From assembly GCA_039654915.1 (NCBI GenBank), contig CM077595.1, forward strand, positions 50,003,501 through 50,067,500: a DNA stretch of 64,000 bases. Reading direction: 5' to 3'. The position numbers and the translations under genes are program-made. Below are positions 32,290 to 43,414 of this stretch, one piece after another. The notes below the pieces were generated by a model. The model had not been told where the DNA came from. It worked only from the letters and a program-made list of their open reading frames with translations, and made no database searches. The stretch is from Aquilaria yunnanensis. Lineage: Eukaryota; Streptophyta; Magnoliopsida; Malvales; Thymelaeaceae. The stretch's first letter is position 1, and each line of letters begins with the position of its first letter.

Positions 32290-34788
32290 ATGCATATTCT
32301 CGAGAGCTGGCAACCTCTTATGTCTCACCCTTGTTGCACCACTCCTAAAAAATTAGGAAAGTGGAAGACCAAATTTTTCCTTCCCTCATATGCCATCACA
32401 AGGTTACCTCACCTTGGCCAGTTTAGCTTTATGAATCGAGGTGACGAGGTTACCGTTTTCCAAGCCCAACTGAAGGCCAGACTTCGGTTTCCTCCTATGA
32501 AGATGATTTGTGACTTTTGCCAATTTCATGCCATAGTCGTGAATCAGCTTCCTCCCAACTCATACTGCTATTTTAACGCCTTTCTCTGCATGTGTGGGAT
32601 CTTCGGGGTAGAACCCCATTTCATCCTGTTCATGCAGTATTATAAGCTCTATCCGGTTCTGAAGGGTGGCCTTTATTTCATGCTTCCTCGGGGATCTGGG
32701 AGCAAGAAATTTATGTTCACCTTCGCTACCAAGGATAGCTGGCGAGGGTGGCAAAGGAAGTTTTTCTTCCTGAAGGTGGCGAAGGCCTGGTCGCACGTCC
32801 CGACTAAGTGGGCTCGGGGAAAGCTGGAGGCGGATGTCATGGATCCCAGAAAGTTGCTAACACCCGAGTTGGCAGCTAGGTTTGGGGACTTTGACAGATG
32901 AATCCGTACTGTCGCCGACTGGGATGCCGAGGTCCCTCCACGCTCTCTCTACCCTTTCCCGATCATGTGGAAACTCATGACCGAGGATGTCCTTCGGGAG
33001 TTGGGGGTGGTTACGGAGCACAAGACGGATATCGGCATACCAGCTCCTACTACCGAGAGGGAGAACTCTTGGCTGGTGAAGCTCCTTCGGAGCGAGCTTA
33101 CTTACGAAGCCTTTTTTGAAAGTAAGTTTCTTTCAAAAAATTTCAGCATAAGTGCCTGTGGACTCACACTGATGTTTTCCTTCTTTTTCAGAGATGGGCG
33201 ATGAATCTGCCGCCTACTACAGGTTTCTCTTCCTTGGTCAGACTGAGAAAGGAGAACAAAGAAAGAGGAGGCGCAAGACTCCTGCGAGTGGACCATCTTC
33301 GGCCAAGAAGGCCAAGAAGAACACCCCTCTTCCCTCCTTGGAGGACGTTTCGGAGGTCGGCGATGTTATTGCTACTTCCACTAAGGCTAGCGATGTCATT
33401 GCGACTTCGACCGAGGTTGCAACTTTTTCCCAACCTGAAACGCCCGGCGATGTTCTTGCCGCGGTGGTCGCCATTCCTGCCGCTTCGAGTCCCGCCACAT
33501 CGGTGGATTTGTTAGGCTCTTTGGCGGATCTTTCTGCCGAAGATTTAGAAAAGCGCCAAAGGGCCAAGGGCAAACATATTCCTGCCGACGTGGAGGAAGT
33601 CCGGGACTCTGATAACGATGTTGCTGAGGTCGCGCCAGGTTTGTCCCTTTTCTCCTGCAATCTTACATGTTTCATAATCAAGGAATTTTTACCTGATGAG
33701 ATGTATGTTTCTTTTTCCAGAGAATCTGGCACCCTCAGCTTGGATGGTTGAGCACGCCCGACGGCGTGATCTTCGGGATTCTCATGTCCCGAAGGACAAA
33801 GTTCCGAGGGAGCCGTTCTGGTCTTTCACGGAGGACATGAACCTGTTCTCCGAGGACTGCCGGGAGATGGCTCCCCAAATGGCGAAGGGCGTGCTTACTC
33901 AGGCATCCTTCAAGGCAGTCACCACGGAGTTTGCCACCGAGGATGCCCTTGCTGTAAAAGTTTCCAAGCGTGCTACTCAGGTAATTCTTCAGGCTCTTCA
34001 CTTTTCCTCCCCACTTTTTGTCTAAGTATTTTGGCTTTTCTTATGCAAATTTCACTAAGTACCTTTCTTTTTTGCAGCTTTTGGGGTACAGTGGATACCT
34101 CCGAGCTTGGGCAGCAAAGCAGTCTTCGGCTCGAGCCTGGGCCGAAGACAAATTGGAGAAGACCAAAGTTTTTTGTGCCAACTCGGTGCTGACAAACACC
34201 AAGTTGAGCCAAATATGCAAGGAAAAGATTGCCAGTCTTTGGGAGGAGTTCTTGAAGGGCCAAGAGGGGCTCTTGAAGGATTTTTTCAAGAAGATGTCTG
34301 ACCTTGGTGACAAACTAATCAGCCTGACTTCGGCCAATGAGACCCTTCAAAAGGAAAAGGAAGGGGAGTCTGCCCTCCTGGCGAAGGCAATGGCTGAAAA
34401 TGTTGAACTCAAGGCCAAGGTCGACTTGCTGAAGGAGGGTTCGAAGAAGAAGAAGAAAATCGAGGAGCTGGAGAAGGAGATTTCCGACCTTCAACAGGAG
34501 GTTTCAGATCTTCAACATTAGGCGGACGAGTTGGACGTTGAAAGAGGCAAAGCCATCCAGACGTCCAAGGTTGCTTTTCAGGACGGCTTCTGCCTAGCTC
34601 ATCATTAGTTTCTGAAGAAGTATCCGGACCTCAATCCTTCCTTTCTGGCTGCCCTAGATATTCCCGGGGGGCCTCGGTGGATCTGGTTAAAAGTCGAGTT
34701 CCATAACCTACCGTTTCCTCCTCCTGCACCGAAGGTGGTGGCGAAAGATTCAGGAGCCGAAGCTTCCCATGACGCTGGGGTCCCTTAG
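32290..34788 (+). pseudogene. Antisense four-exon gene of Tat element F (best-preserved structure)
   Basis: Exon 1 32290-33121, intron 1 33122-33191 (GTAAGT...TTTTTCAG), exon 2 33192-33638, intron 2 33639-33720 (GTTTGT...TTTCCAG), exon 3 33721-33980, intron 3 33981-34077 (GTAATT...TTTTGCAG), exon 4 34078-34788. Exon lengths 832, 447, 260 and 711 sum to 2250, exactly 750 codons. Residues 1-277 hold the Transposase_28-like region (LPPNSYCYFNAFLCMCG, FYFMLPRGSGSKK-like, DSWRGWQ). Exon 2 is low complexity with KKAKK; exon 4 is coiled coil. Three in-frame stops break it: TGA 32899-32901, TAG 34519-34521 and TAG near 34606. Function unknown. Confidence 0.87.
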
Positions 34789-35221
34789 ATATTCTAGGAC
34801 CTTTGCCTTATTCTTTTTCTTTGTACTCTTCTTCTTGTAATCTTCTCCTTGTATCAAGACCTTCTTCAATGAATTTTCCTTCATTATTTTGGCTAAGTCT
34901 TTTGAGCAATTTTTGTTTCCCAATTGTCCCGACCACTTTCGGTCAAGGGACTTCGGTACTTTCTTTGCTCGTTTTGTCGGCCATTCTTCGGGCGGTCTTT
35001 TGCGGTTGGCAAAGTTCCTTTTCAGGCAAATTTTAGGCTGCCCTTTGTCTGCCGTGTTCGGTAGACTTGCCCTCTTTTGGGCATATAACCCAACTAACTT
35101 CGGAAGGAACAGGAGACTTTCGGGAGTCCATGCTTCAGCTTTGTTTGGTGAACATTCTCATACAAGGGAAAACTTTCTGCGCTTAGACAAATTTCTAGCT
35201 TGCACCATTTATTGTCTAAAA
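34789..35221. other. Spacer between convergent genes (element F)
   Basis: No gene. Hairpin GTCCC-GACC-loop-GGTC-AA-GGGAC at 34926-34951, the counterpart of the hairpins in the C spacer but with the inner stem changed on both sides. Confidence 0.6.
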
Positions 35222-36241
35222 ATTCTAAGTATAGAATTTCTTTAAGGCGCCCGAGTGCCTTGTACCTTTCAGTTTTCCTTCATCGCTGTTGCCAAGCTTG
35301 TATGCTCCCCTTCGGACATCGTTTTGGACCAAATAAGGCCTTTTCCCGCTTGGCCGAAGTACCCCATAGGATAGTTTTCGGGGTTCTAATTCGGCCTTTC
35401 AGGGCCGAAGTCTCCTTTTCCTTATTCTTTTTGGCCTATCATGCAAGTTTTGCACTTATCGCGACCTTTTGCCGAAAAGGCCTTCTTTCGAGCTCGGTCG
35501 TTTCTCAAATTTTGACAACTAAGTCGAGGCTAGTTCTCAACCCGAGGTTATGTCCTCTTTCGTCAAACATCTGTATGCTGGCCGAACTACTTCAAATGGA
35601 TAATGGCTTTCTGTACTGAGGATAAGTGAGGAAGGTGTCTCTTCCTTGGTCCCTCGGGGAGTTGCCTGATAACTCCTTGGTACAGTAGGAAGTTCGCCTG
35701 GCCACTTTCCCTTTGCATCTCTTATAGTCCCTCTTTTATAGCTCTTTTGGCAACTCTTCTTGTCTGTTGCTCGGGGGCTGAGCTAGTGGGCTGAAGTGCC
35801 TTTTATTCCGAGGTCGATGACGGATTCTTGAAATCCTCTGTCCATAGACTGGAAATCATTACTGGCCAGTGTCACCGTCGGTATGCCAAATCAGTATACT
35901 ATGTTCTTCTAGACGAACTTTTTGTGCACCTTTTGCCGGCATGGTTGCTAGGAGTTCTGCCTTACCCCGCTCAGTGAAGTAGTCCTCTGCTATCACACAG
36001 AACTTCACATCTTCGGGTGCTATCTGGAGTGGCTCGGTATAATCTTTCCGAGGTTATCTGCTCCGAAGGCAGTCTTCGGGTGCTGGTGTGTCTCTGGCCA
36101 TTTTCACACCTCTTGGACGAATTGTCCTACACCCTTTTTACCGATATATATACTTTTATAATGAAGTTGCGTACCTTTGCCTGCATAGTTTTTCCTTAAT
36201 CAAGAAATATCGTCCGAAACGTCTTTGCACTTTCTGCCTTT
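35222..36241 (-). pseudogene. pol: Integrase remnant of element F
   Basis: Minus-strand fragments with many frameshifts match the integrase of A and C: zinc finger end (GQFVQ near 36140), KFCV-DYF near 36000, [11 protein letters not shown] near 35720, and a C-terminus near 35225-35330. No long open frame remains. Confidence 0.78.
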
Positions 36242-36640
36242 TCATGAGGATTTTTGGGACTCTTTGGTTGCAAGATTCCTCTTTGTAGGATCTTTCCGCC
36301 TTTTGTGCGAGGTTATTATACCTAGCGTTGCCATGCTCGGATGGCCCAACACTTTTTGGTAATCAAATTTGATCGCTTTGGTGACCTCCTTGCCTTCGGG
36401 CCCCCGGGGGGGTATCCTAGCGGCCTGAAGTTCTGCGCCTGGGGTTCCACTGACAAGGAGTTTCCACTCTGGATCTACCTTCGCTCTGTCTCCTTTGTTG
36501 GTTTCAACCTTCCCTTCTTCTGGGACTTCGGCAATGCAGTCTGCCAGTACCTGGGCGTTCATTGCCCTTTTAGGCTTATACGTGATGTAGTACTCTCTGA
36601 GTTCGATGCACCATTTCGATAGTCTTTTCCGAATGCTCTA
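36242..36640 (-). pseudogene. pol: RNase H fragments of element F fused by deletion
   Basis: Minus strand: the end of the RNase H/connection region (RLSKWCIEL, then AQVLADCIAEVPEE) followed by the first residues of the extra RNase H (GPEGKEVTKAIKF). This jumps directly to VLGHPSMATLGI, which lies after the extra RNase H in C, so most of that domain is deleted. Confidence 0.8.
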
Positions 36641-36689
36641 CTCTTTTTTCGTGACGTTGCGCAGAAGCGGGTCACTTTGTACAGTGATA

Positions 36690-37346
36690 GCGTGTCTAGG
36701 GAAATAGAGTCGGTGCCTTCTGCCTGCACGTCAAGTCGTAGATGACCTTTCGGGGCAATGGGTTTTGACTTCGTTGCCGAGGAGATGGCGATTTCTTCCT
36801 CAGGTGCAGCACTCTTTCGGCTGGGAGGTTTGGGCCATCCCGACCCTGCTTTTCCCGTAGGTCGCACTCCGGGGAGCATGGTTCCCGCTGAGGACTCATC
36901 CCGTTGATCTCCGTTTTCCCAATTCCTGTGAATTGGCATGGGACTCTCCACCCCACGAGGTACTGATTAGGGGGCCTTCGGCCCGAATTTTACTGCGGCC
37001 ATCTTCGGCTTAACTGCCGTGTCATTTCGACCACGACAGGGTGTGGGAATTCACGCAGACTAGCCTATCGTAATAGTCAGAGGGCGATCGCCCTCGGTCA
37101 AGGAAGTCCCTGCTGCCATTATTCAGTTGCCCATTGAATCTTTGGCGCGGACGGGCACCTTAGGAGTCCCTTCTCCTTAGAACGCCGAGCTTCAACTCTG
37201 ACAACCTGGGAGTAGGTTTCCCACAGACTGCGCCAGATGATGCGGTTCGGGGGTGCAAAGCCAGCATCTGATGCGGTCCGGTTAGGCGGAGCCAGCATCT
37301 CCACTGTGTACAGCGGTGTGGGCAATAGGGGGTCCTGGACGTACAA
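36690..37346 (-). pseudogene. gag: Gag N-terminus of element F, opening inside the LTR
   Basis: Minus-strand frame from 37346 runs through the LTR end and primer site (to 37238) and continues RSKEKGL..PSAPKIQ, homologous to the start of gag in B and C. It stops at 37119. The following Arg/Ser/Pro-rich gag segment continues to about 36740, then jumps into RNase H near 36690, so gag core, protease and RT are missing. Confidence 0.78.
37215..37235 (-). other. Primer-binding site of F
   Basis: Minus-strand TGGCGCAGTCTGTGGGAAAC, two bases inside the LTR, as in B and C. Confidence 0.75.
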
Positions 37347-37551
37347 GAAGGTACCCTGAGAGGGTCACCTTCAGTGATGGCCGGCAGCTTCCTAGTACTG
37401 TGGCTGGTGAGGACGAGAAAGACTTCCGGCGCGGGAAATAGCTCGGAGCGAAGATCCTTCAGGGAGACCTGGCTGAAACACTCAGAAAACAGGGGTTAGG
37501 AGGCCCCCGAGGTGGTTTTCTGGGAGGGAACCTCCGACGCCCAAGTCAGTG
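37238..37551 (-). repeat. 5' LTR of F, interrupted
   Basis: Aligns with the terminal part of 28034-28494, including the two 31-bp tandem units (37238-37299). A Tekay-like LTR starts at 37552; the rest of this LTR is not found. Confidence 0.85.
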
Positions 37552-38739
37552 TGTCACACCTCACACAGGCCCTGGCCGAAAATTCTAAGTTTAACTCCCA
37601 AACCCATAATTTAATTTCAAGTTCTTCAATTCGGCCAAACAAGCAGAGACACCATTAAGTCTTATTTTCTTAAGGTGGAAAGCCTGGGAGGTGGCCCAGG
37701 AGGCTTTAAAACAATCCATAGTTTACTTGCAGCAGATGTAAGGCCCAACACCACTAACTTGCAAAACAAGCAAGGCTATAGTAGTTTACTTGCATGACAA
37801 GCAAGGCAACACTTAATGAAAGTTAAGTGCTTATATGGTGTGCAATCAAGTGTGCTACTTAAATGGCAACCAAGAAGCCCACAGTACCTACTTTGGTTTT
37901 GAAAACACATGTTGATATGCATATGATCTTCTCGGCCAACAAAAGTACACAAGGTGGTTCACAACATTTCATGCTTCACATTTACATAAACAAACATAAG
38001 TCCATAACTATTCACATAGGTGCCAAACCTTGGCCCAAAGCATCCAACATATATATATATGTCCAAAACCATCCATAAGGTCATACACATAGCTTGGCAC
38101 ATAAGTCCAACAAAACCAACACAAAGCTAGGTATCCAAGACTACATATATAAACACAAAATGGTAGTCTACCTAGTATCCAACATGGCTACATGCCATGA
38201 ACCCAAAAGTCTACCAAAGCCAAGTTATAGTACAACCCATGACCACTAATGGTCAAATAGTACCTTAAGGATCCCATACAAAAGCGCACACTGCAACACC
38301 AACCCAATAGCCATGGTCATTGTCATAAAGGTGAACACTATGATCAGAGCCAAAGTCCAAGTATCCATACTGCACTCCTAGACAGGTCCCAGCACTACAA
38401 GCCTGCAAACTTAGCACATAAGTCTCAGCCAACTTGTAAAATAAGACATGTAATGCACAAAACCCATAAGCCAAGCACACATTGGCACATACCTTGACAA
38501 CTAAGCAAGCTAGCACAAAACACAAGCACCAAACAAGTAAGCACTATTCAGGCTGAATGTCTTTTCCTGAAAAACAAGTAGGATGGGCAGTGAGTATAAA
38601 ACTCAGTAGAGTTCACTTGATATACAACTCAACTACGAGTTTATTTAGTTAAGCTGAGTAAACAACTCAAGCTTAACCTCCCATTAGCTTAACATAACCT
38701 GCAAAACAAACACAAAGACAAGGAAAACCAAATATATAC
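37552..38739 (+). mobile_element. Tekay/Del-like LTR, left part
   Basis: Starts TGTCACACCTCACACAGGCC after cagtg, inside the LTR of F. It has the shared gtgagtataaaactcagtag segment near 38591 and a short TA microsatellite near 38048. It ends where element C begins; no right end or second target-site copy is seen. Confidence 0.72.
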
Positions 38740-39616
38740 TGATAGCCAAAGGCTATCGCCTCTATCTGGCCGAACTCCCTGCCACAAGAATGGCCAGAAG
38801 AGACTGGTGATACCCGAGTGAAAATGAGATCATACACCTCGGGAGATAGCCGAAGAGCTCCGAGCCCGGCATGCCAGGAAACTTGAGGATACTACTAGCC
38901 CCCCGAGGTTGCAAACAGATCGCCTTCGGAAAAGAGGCACCAGCTATTGCGGGCCGAACATGATCTCCCCGAAGGCGGAACTCCCTGAAGCTGGGAACCC
39001 CCGAACTGGGTGCGTGTTTCCCGAAGAGGCATTGTCCGTACCAAAGGATGACCTCGCCCAGGGACCTCGGGAGTATGGCAGGAGCATTTAAGGAAGCATT
39101 TAAGGAAGCCTCTGACACGTCCTTTCACAGACGTCATAAAGCCGCCTCAATAGGAGCTCTGGCACGCTGACGCCATCAAAATCACATCATGGCCCATCTC
39201 AACACAAGGCTCAAGGCAACCTGCTACCAGCTATCTGTCCCCTACGCCCAGAAACTCAGGGAACATCCGACTGAACACGTGTCGCGATCTGAACGGGCTA
39301 GGCACTCCTATAAATACCAGGAAATAAATACTTGGCAGGAGGTTGGTTGGCAAGAGGTCTGACTTCCAGACTCTGAGAAAATCACAGGCAAGACTCTTCA
39401 GCCCTTTGTGCTACTTCCTCTGCCTTTTCTCAGCCACCACTGACTTGGGCGTCGGAGGGTCCCCCCCCGGAAAAACACTCCGGGGGCCTCCTAACCCCAC
39501 TTTTTCTGAGCATCTCAGGTACTCTCCCTTGGGCGCACCATCCTCCAGGCGTTCTTCCTCCTAGAAGTCTCTCCAACAGTCACCATGACTCTAAACAATG
39601 AGGCCCATGGCCATCA
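38740..39616 (+). repeat. 5' LTR of Tat element C
   Basis: 877 bp, TGATAGCCAAAGGC to GGCCATCA. G-box CACGTG at 39276-39281, TATAAATA at 39309-39316. The gag ATG at 39585 lies inside it. Confidence 0.93.
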
Positions 39617-40989
39617 TTTCGCGCCGTCTGTGGGAACCCGCTCTGAGATCGCCGTCGTTGAAACTCAGCGTTCTAAGGACAAGGGACTCCCAAGGTCCCC
39701 GTCCGCGCCTGAGACACAACCGGCTGCTGAGCAAACACTCCCAGGGACTTCTGCGTCCGAGGAAGATCGCCCTCTAGTAATCACTATGAGCTTTATGAGG
39801 GAGTTTCAGCGTCCGGTCGTGGCCGAAATGACACAGCAGATCGACCGAAGGTGGTCACAACAGACACAGGCCCAAAGACCTCCCTCACCTGCACGCCCTC
39901 GGGAGAAAAGTCAGAGGTCGACCCATCGCAGTTCGGGAAGTGTAGACCTGCGCGAAGAGTCGTCCACGGAGAGTATACCCCTCGGGAAATAGCCTGTAGG
40001 ACAAACTGGGTCCAAACGACCGAAAGTCTCATAGCGAAGGAGTTCGTCTCCTGAGGTGAGGTCCGTATCCCCTCAGCGCCGAACTCGCTCCCCAAAGAGG
40101 CGCCGACGATCTCCTTTCCTTGAAGAAGGGCCTAGTGCCACCGTGCTTATGAAGAGGATATTAGCACGGCTAGATAGGGTGGAGATACAAATGGCCAGAA
40201 AACCCGTTTGGGACATGCTCACGGGAGCCTTCTGTGAAGATGGGTCCCCCGTTCACCCGGACCGTGGCCGAGGTAGCCATGCCAGGTGACTTCAGAGTAC
40301 CTCGGTTGGAGATTTATGATGGCCGTACTGATCCACAGGCCCATCTGACGAAGTATAGACGCAGCATGATAATGCACGGTGCTGACGACGCTACCATGTG
40401 CAAGTGCTTCGAAGTCACCCTCACAGGGCCAGCAACTGAATGGTACAATTCATTGCCTTCAGGGACCATCACTGAGTTCCAAGAGTTGTCCACGGCCTTC
40501 ACACAGCAATTCATTGGGAGCAGGCCAACGGCGAAGATGCCTGTTCAGATGTTCGACATAGAGCAGAGAAACGGAGAGACCATCCGGGACTATGTCGAAA
40601 GGTTCAACAGGGAAGCATTGAGCGTCCCAGACTTCCGGCCCGAAATCCGTATTCTCGCTATGACACAGGGCCTTCGGCGAGACTCACAGCTATTCTACGA
40701 GTTCTCAAAGGACCCTCCGGAGACCCTCGGAGAATTTTACCGAAGGGAAGAACAGCACATGACCGCCGAGGAACTAAGAATGGCTGGGCCGAAGTCCGAT
40801 CACCACCGCGCCAAAGGGTCCAATCAACAAGCTCAGCATCCAACCGAACAGGCAGGACGACCTCGGAGGATGCGTGGAAGGAAACCTCAAAGTTTCACGC
40901 CAACTGAGCACCACACGGACCAACATCCTCATGGCGCTGGAAAGGCAAGGGACGCAGATTCAGCGACCAAGGGCCATGACCGCCGATAA
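39585..40989 (+). pseudogene. gag: Gag of Tat element C
   Basis: The frame opens in the LTR (ATG 39585), crosses the primer site and gives an N-terminal region ending at TAG 39990-39992, with a second TAG near 40032. It resumes (RRTRSPKRRRRSP, about 40070), shifts frame near 40250 in a C run and continues as the Retrotrans_gag domain (about 40310-40780: QAHLTKYRR, TGPATEWYNSL, FTQQFIGSRPT). A further shift near 40985 puts the Cys/His segment CQFHLDHGHDTEDC into the pol frame. So gag carries two nonsense codons and two frameshifts although the LTRs are young. Confidence 0.9.
39619..39638 (+). other. Primer-binding site of C
   Basis: TCGCGCCGTCTGTGGGAACC, two bases after the LTR; one mismatch to TGGCGCCGTC. 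The gag frame reads through it. Confidence 0.78.
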
Positions 40990-43414
40990 TAAGAAGAATG
41001 CCAAGAAGTTCTGCCAGTTTCATCTCGACCACGGTCATGACACCGAAGACTGCTTCCAGCTGAAGAAGTACATAGAGTCGCTGATAAAGCAGGGCCAACT
41101 TCAGAAATACTTGCGGATGCCATCCCCGAAAGGCAGAAAAATGGAGGAAGAAAGGGCCGAAGATGAGGACTATGACTCCGACAGGCGGAGAAACCGAAGT
41201 CCAAAAAAGCGCCCTCCACCTCTGACAGGGGTTATCCAAACAATCACCACGGGGCTCCCATCCTCGGAAAGAAAGCGGAAGGCCAGAGAAATTGCAGTCA
41301 TGGAATATCAAAATCCAGCAAAGAAGCTGGCCCGCAAAGACGGATCCACCATCGTCTTTCCCCACGACGATCCGCTGCTGATCATGGCGAGGATAGGGAA
41401 CTGGGACGTCAAAAGGGTGCTGCTTGATGACGGATCAAATGCGGACGTCCTATTCTCGCACTTACTGCCAAGCTTGGGCATTTCCAGCAGCGAGCTTAAG
41501 CCAGTCACCTCACCAACCTTCGGGGTGGGACCATCCGAACTGCCCGTTCTCGGATGGATCGACCTCCCACTGATGATGAGAGGGACTTCGGTAGACGGAG
41601 CAGCTGAGTTGTACGCTTCCACAATGGCAAGGTTCATCGTCATGGACGTCCCATCCTTGTACAACGCCATCCTTGGAAGGCAGACACAGGGAAACCTGCA
41701 CATTCGCCCTGATGTGAAATACTTGACTGTCACATTCACCACCAAGGATGGAGATGCTGAGATCTTCATAGACCAGGCCGAGGTAAGAAAGGTGTTTGTG
41801 AAAGCACGAAAGGCCCCGGCGAGCAACTTCGCACAAACAATGGAGGCAAAGGCGCCAGAAAAAGGCAAAGAAGAAGATCTCGCAAAAGCAGAAATGGAAA
41901 CAGTACAACTTATCCCAGGACAATCTACCCGAATAGGGAAGAGCTTGGCCGAAGGTGAGAAAGAAAACCTTGTATCTTTTCTGCTGAAAAATAAAGATCT
42001 GTTTGCCTACTCGCCGAAAGATATGCCAGGGGTAAACTCTGGCATAATACAGCATAGCCTCAAAGTAAGCCTGAAAGCAAAACCCGTCCGGCAAAAGAAA
42101 CGAAGCATCTCAGCCCACAAGAGCAACTTTGTCAAAACCGAGGTCCAGCGTCTGTTAGACGCCAAAGTCATCAGGGAGGTGAAGTACCCCGAATGGTTAA
42201 GCAACGTGGTCATTGCCACAAAAGAAGGCAGCAGCAAACTCCGGATGTGCATCGACTTCAGAAACTTGAATGATGCTTGCCCGAAAGACTCATACCCTCT
42301 ACAGCCAATAGATCAACTGGTAGATTCAACTGCCGAATATGGGCTCCTAAGTTTCCTAGACGCCTTCAGTGGCTACCATCAAATAAGGATGGACCCCGAA
42401 GATGAAGAAAAAACCGCCTTCATCACCGAGGGAGGAACATACTGCTATGTTAGGATGCCCTTCGGGCTCAAAAATGCAGGAGCCACCTACCAAAGGTTGA
42501 TGAACAAGGTCTTTAAAGACCAAATGGGGAGAAACATGGAGGTGTATGTCGATGATATGATAATCAAGAGCAAGCTGCCTAGCTATCACGTTGCAGATCT
42601 AGAGGAAACCTTCCAAAAGCTCAGAGCCTTCAGCATTCGGCTCAATCCTGAAAAGTGCATCTTCGGGGTAACCTCGAGAAAATTCCTTGGGTACATGGTA
42701 TCCGAAAGAGGCATTGACGCTAACCCCGAGAAGATCAAGGCACTGCTTGAGTTCCGAACTCCTGCCACAGTCAAAGATGTGCAGAGGCTCACCGAAAGAA
42801 TAACCTCCCTGAGCAGATTCATTTCCAGGTACGGAGATAGGTGCCGACCTTTCTTCAAAGTCCTCACAAAGGCAGCAAAAATGGAAGGCGACCTCGGAAG
42901 GAATAATCACCCTTGGGGTGAAGATTGCCAAAAGGCCTGGGAAGAACTCAAAGTCTACTTGGCTAGCCTGCCGACTCTGCGACAACCTCGGGAGGGAGAA
43001 CCCCTCCTTTTGTACCTCGCCGTCACGGAGAAAGCTGTAAGCTCGGTCCTCGTGAAAGAAGAAGGGCCAAAGCAATGGCCAGTCTATTACGTCAGCAAAT
43101 CCCTGCATGGCGTCGAAGTCAGGTACCCTCTGCTTCAAAAAGCTATATACGCCTTGGTGCTTGCAGGGAGAAGGCTGCGGCCATACTTTCAGGCTCACCC
43201 CATCATCGTCCGAAGTAGTCTACCGCTACGGGATGTTATGAAGAAAGTTGATCATTCGGGAAGGCTCTCCAAATGGTGCATAGAGCTTGGCGAACACGAA
43301 ATCATATATGAACCTCGGAAGGCCATAAAAGCTCAAGCACTGGCATACTTTATCGCCGAAGTACCCACCACCAAGGAAAGCCACATGGATCCGAAAGGAG
43401 GTGAGCCAGAGTAG
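40990..43414 (+). pseudogene. pol: Protease, RT and RNase H of Tat element C
   Basis: A long open frame (from 40874) with, in order, the Cys/His motif near 41013, aspartic protease LLDDGSNADVLF (about 41423), RT (about 42060-42760: LRMCIDFRNLNDACPKD, FSGYHQI, catalytic YVDD at 42545-42556) and the RNase H/connection region (about 42950-43370: WPVYYVSKSL, GRLSKWCIEL). Domains are intact by eye. The frame ends at 43412-43414, where a 30-bp copied insertion gives a stop and a shift. RT would copy the genomic RNA into cDNA. Confidence 0.92.

Larger units (their letters stand above)
28034..37551 (-). mobile_element. Inverted Tat element F, internally deleted
   Basis: Minus-strand order: 5' LTR (37551-37238, interrupted), primer site, gag N-terminus, deletion, RNase H fragment, integrase remnant, antisense gene (plus strand), polypurine tract, 3' LTR (31496-28034 with a nested solo LTR). 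Most of gag and all of protease and RT are missing. It is inserted in the copia LTR fragment at 27914-28033. The right end beyond 37551 is not found. Confidence 0.88.

Noticed and set aside
32290..34788. Antisense gene as a captured single-locus host gene
   Set aside because: It is present in all five Tat copies at the same place relative to pol and LTR, so it belongs to the element family.
42007..43198. Several minus-strand frames of 80-199 codons across RT of C
   Set aside because: Shadow frames opposite a well-conserved RT; no domain and not conserved in B.
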